Below are positions 5,868 through 7,443 of a stretch of 7,443 bases of DNA, one piece after another. The translations under genes and the position numbers were made by a program. This DNA is from Gordonia sp. UBA5067 (lineage in GTDB: Bacteria; Actinomycetota; Actinomycetes; Mycobacteriales; Mycobacteriaceae): positions 1 through 7,443 of the forward strand of contig NZ_DIAX01000057.1 of assembly GCF_002414845.1 (NCBI RefSeq). The letters are read 5' to 3'. Position 1 is the first letter of the stretch; every line of letters begins with the position of its first letter. The notes below the pieces were generated by a model, which was not told the DNA's origin, did not search any database, and saw nothing but the letters and a program-made list of their open reading frames with translations.

Positions 5868-7443
5868 GTGACTACGACCGCTCCCGTACCGACCGGCCCG
5901 CACGCCGTGACCGTCGACACTGACGAGGGGTACCAGCGCGGACTCACCACGCGCACCGTCCAGATGATCGCCATCGGCGGTGCCATCGGTACCGGACTCT
6001 TCTACGGGTCGGGTGCCGCCATCGAAATGGCCGGCCCGGCACTCCTGGTCGCCTACGGGGTGGCCGGTCTCGCAGTGTTCTTCATGATGCGCGCGCTCGG
6101 CGAGCTGCTGCTGTACCGGCCGGTCGCCGGCGGCATCTCGGAGTACGCCGACGAGTTCCTCGGCCGTTTTGCCGGGTTCAGTCAGGGCTGGACCTACTGG
6201 GCGGTGTGGGTGACCACGTGTATGGCTGAGATCACCGTCGCCGGCAAGTACGTCAACTACTGGTGGCCGGTGATCCCGGTCTGGTTGACGGCGCTGGTCT
6301 CGCTGGGCGTCCTGTTCTGCGCCAATCTGATTTCCGTCGGCGTGTTCGGTCGCGCCGAATTCTGGTTCTCCAGCATCAAGATCGTGACCATCTTCGGCAT
6401 GATCATCATCGGCCTGGGCATTCTCCTGCCGATCGCCGGGTTCGGGCCCGAGCACGGCCCCTCGGTGGCCAACCTGTGGAACGACGGGGGATTCTTCCCG
6501 ACGGGGCACTGGAACGCGTTGCTCGTGCTGCAGATCGTCATGTTCGCCTACGTGGGCGTGGAACTGGTCGGCGTCACCGCCGGGGAGGCGCAGAACCCCA
6601 GGGTCACGCTGCGCAGGGCGATCAATTCGGTGCCGTTCCGGATCGGGATCTTCTATCTCGGCGCGCTGATGGTCATCCTGTGCGTGAAGGGGTGGCGCAA
6701 CTTTCACGAGGGGACCAGTCCGTTCGTGCAGGTTTTCGAAGATGTCGGGATGCCGGGTGCGGCCGGGATCATCAACTTCGTCCTGTTGACCGCGGCACTG
6801 TCATCGTGCAACTCCGGCATCTACTCGACGGGGCGCATGCTGCGGTCGCTGTCGATGCGCGGTGACGCCCCGCACCAGTTATCGGGCCTGTCTTCGCGCC
6901 ACGTGCCGATCACCGGGATCGTGTTGTCGGCGGCGGTGATGATCATCGGCGTGGTGATCAACGTGATCGACACCAGCCGCGCCTTCCTCTGGATCACCTC
7001 CGTGTCGACCGTCGGCATCCTCGTCGTGTGGTCGACGATCATCGTCTGCCACCTCGTCTACCGAAACCGCATCAAGCAGGGGTTGCTGCCGCCCACCGAC
7101 TACACGGTGCCCGGCGCACCCGTCACGTCCTATCTCACGCTGGCCTTCTTTGTCGGGGTGCTGATCCTGCTCGGGTTCACCAGTTCGGGTCGCACCGCAC
7201 TGGCGGTTGGCGCGGTCTGGTTCCTGCTCGTCATCCTCGGGTACCAGCTGTGGCGCGCGCTGCAGAAGTCGACTGGCGACGGGGACCCGGCCGGTGGTGA
7301 CCCCCTTAGTGATGCAGATGCCGGCATCACGGTGGGGACTGCGGTCACGGTGGGGACTGCGGTCGCGGTGGGGACGGGTGCGGTGAACGTCACGCGCTCG
7401 CCATCGCCGTCGTCGGCGATCACCGAGCAGATCCCGGTGGTCG
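5868..7443 (+). CDS. AAT-family amino-acid permease (APC superfamily), 3' end outside window
   Basis: The reading frame runs from GTG 5868 to the window edge without a stop, at least 525 residues. Residues 21-45 hold GYQRGLTTRTVQMIAIGG and the family signature GGAIGTGLF (37-45) in the first membrane helix. MRALGELLLY (74-83), EYADEFLGRFAGFSQGWTYW, the FGRAEFWFSSIKIV loop and VGVELVGVTAGEAQNPR are all typical of proton-coupled amino-acid transporters of TC 2.A.3.1. About twelve hydrophobic segments are visible, the last near 445-464. The GWTYW...WVTT region resembles CycA (D-serine/D-alanine/glycine) and GabP-type members, but the substrate cannot be fixed by reading. The start is supported by GAAGGA at 5854-5859. 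Past residue 465 the protein has a long polar and then repetitive tail unusual for the family. It follows nadD by 126 bases, with its own promoter candidate, so it need not belong to the nadD operon. Confidence 0.92.
   Translation, partial: MTTTAPVPTGPHAVTVDTDEGYQRGLTTRTVQMIAIGGAIGTGLFYGSGAAIEMAGPALLVAYGVAGLAVFFMMRALGELLLYRPVAGGISEYADEFLGRFAGFSQGWTYWAVWVTTCMAEITVAGKYVNYWWPVIPVWLTALVSLGVLFCANLISVGVFGRAEFWFSSIKIVTIFGMIIIGLGILLPIAGFGPEHGPSVANLWNDGGFFPTGHWNALLVLQIVMFAYVGVELVGVTAGEAQNPRVTLRRAINSVPFRIGIFYLGALMVILCVKGWRNFHEGTSPFVQVFEDVGMPGAAGIINFVLLTAALSSCNSGIYSTGRMLRSLSMRGDAPHQLSGLSSRHVPITGIVLSAAVMIIGVVINVIDTSRAFLWITSVSTVGILVVWSTIIVCHLVYRNRIKQGLLPPTDYTVPGAPVTSYLTLAFFVGVLILLGFTSSGRTALAVGAVWFLLVILGYQLWRALQKSTGDGDPAGGDPLSDADAGITVGTAVTVGTAVAVGTGAVNVTRSPSPSSAITEQIPVV
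7329..7385 (+). repeat. In-frame 18-bp repeat in the permease C-terminal tail
   Basis: The unit ACGGTGGGGACTGCGGTC occurs twice without a gap (7329-7346 and 7347-7364), followed by a diverged third copy beginning GCGGTGGGGAC. It encodes TVGTAV, TVGTAV, AVGTGAV (residues about 488-506) of the permease. Length 18 keeps the frame. The tail just before it uses codons such as CTT, AGT, GAT and GCA, which are rare in the rest of the gene. Confidence 0.85.

Noticed and set aside
5760..6707. 315-codon minus-strand frame opposite the permease
   Set aside because: Composition is Asp/His/Arg-rich without domains, and the + strand carries an uninterrupted permease.
6879..6881. TTA codon in the permease as a sign of bldA-type control
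   Set aside because: Such control is a Streptomyces feature; this looks like a different order, and recG also contains a TTA codon near its end.
7130..7423. 97-codon minus-strand frame opposite the permease tail
   Set aside because: No ribosome binding site or domain seen. Its repetitive Ala/Val/Pro/Thr run is just the complement of the 18-bp repeats.
1..7443. tRNA, rRNA, insertion sequence or phage genes
   Set aside because: I looked for cloverleaf-type ends, transposase motifs and terminal inverted repeats and saw none; apart from the repeat array the window is chromosomal core genes.

Overview
The window is high-GC (about two-thirds G+C by eye), with strongly G/C-biased third codon positions. 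It comes from an actinobacterium, most likely of the order Mycobacteriales (Gordonia or a relative). The NadD, RecG, ProA and exported HNH proteins read like mycobacterial/gordonial orthologues. The run proA, MoxR-type ATPase, VWA protein, nadD matches the gene order I recall for the M. tuberculosis Rv2427c to Rv2421c region. All genes I accept are on the + strand; the long minus-strand open frames are codon-bias shadows.

Layout: (1) 1-370, the C-terminus of the RecG helicase, cut by the window edge, followed by a hairpin. (2) 427-1116, a small membrane-anchored or exported HNH nuclease-like protein with four cysteines. (3) 1119-1250, six head-to-tail copies of a 22-bp unit starting three bases after the HNH stop codon. 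(4) 1251-1346, the proA promoter region, with a TANNNT -10 candidate, a perfect 10-bp palindrome plus a second partial copy, and a clear GAAGGA ribosome binding site. (5) 1347-5022, proA, a MoxR AAA+ ATPase and a CoxE-like VWA protein, joined by one-base TGATG stop/start overlaps and so probably translationally coupled. (6) 5040-5741, nadD, possibly with its own leaderless promoter. (7) 5742-5867, an intergenic region with nested inverted repeats and a -10 candidate. (8) 5868 to the right edge, an AAT-family amino-acid permease with a GTG start and a good RBS, still open at the window end and carrying a repetitive C-terminal tail.

Functionally, recG is DNA repair, proA is proline synthesis, nadD is NAD synthesis and the permease imports an amino acid. 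The MoxR/VWA pair is a chaperone-like module of unknown client lying between two housekeeping enzymes. The parts most worth a second look are the 22-bp array, which sits upstream of the proA core promoter and at an apparent junction between two gene blocks that I recall as distant in M. tuberculosis, and the MoxR/VWA pair.
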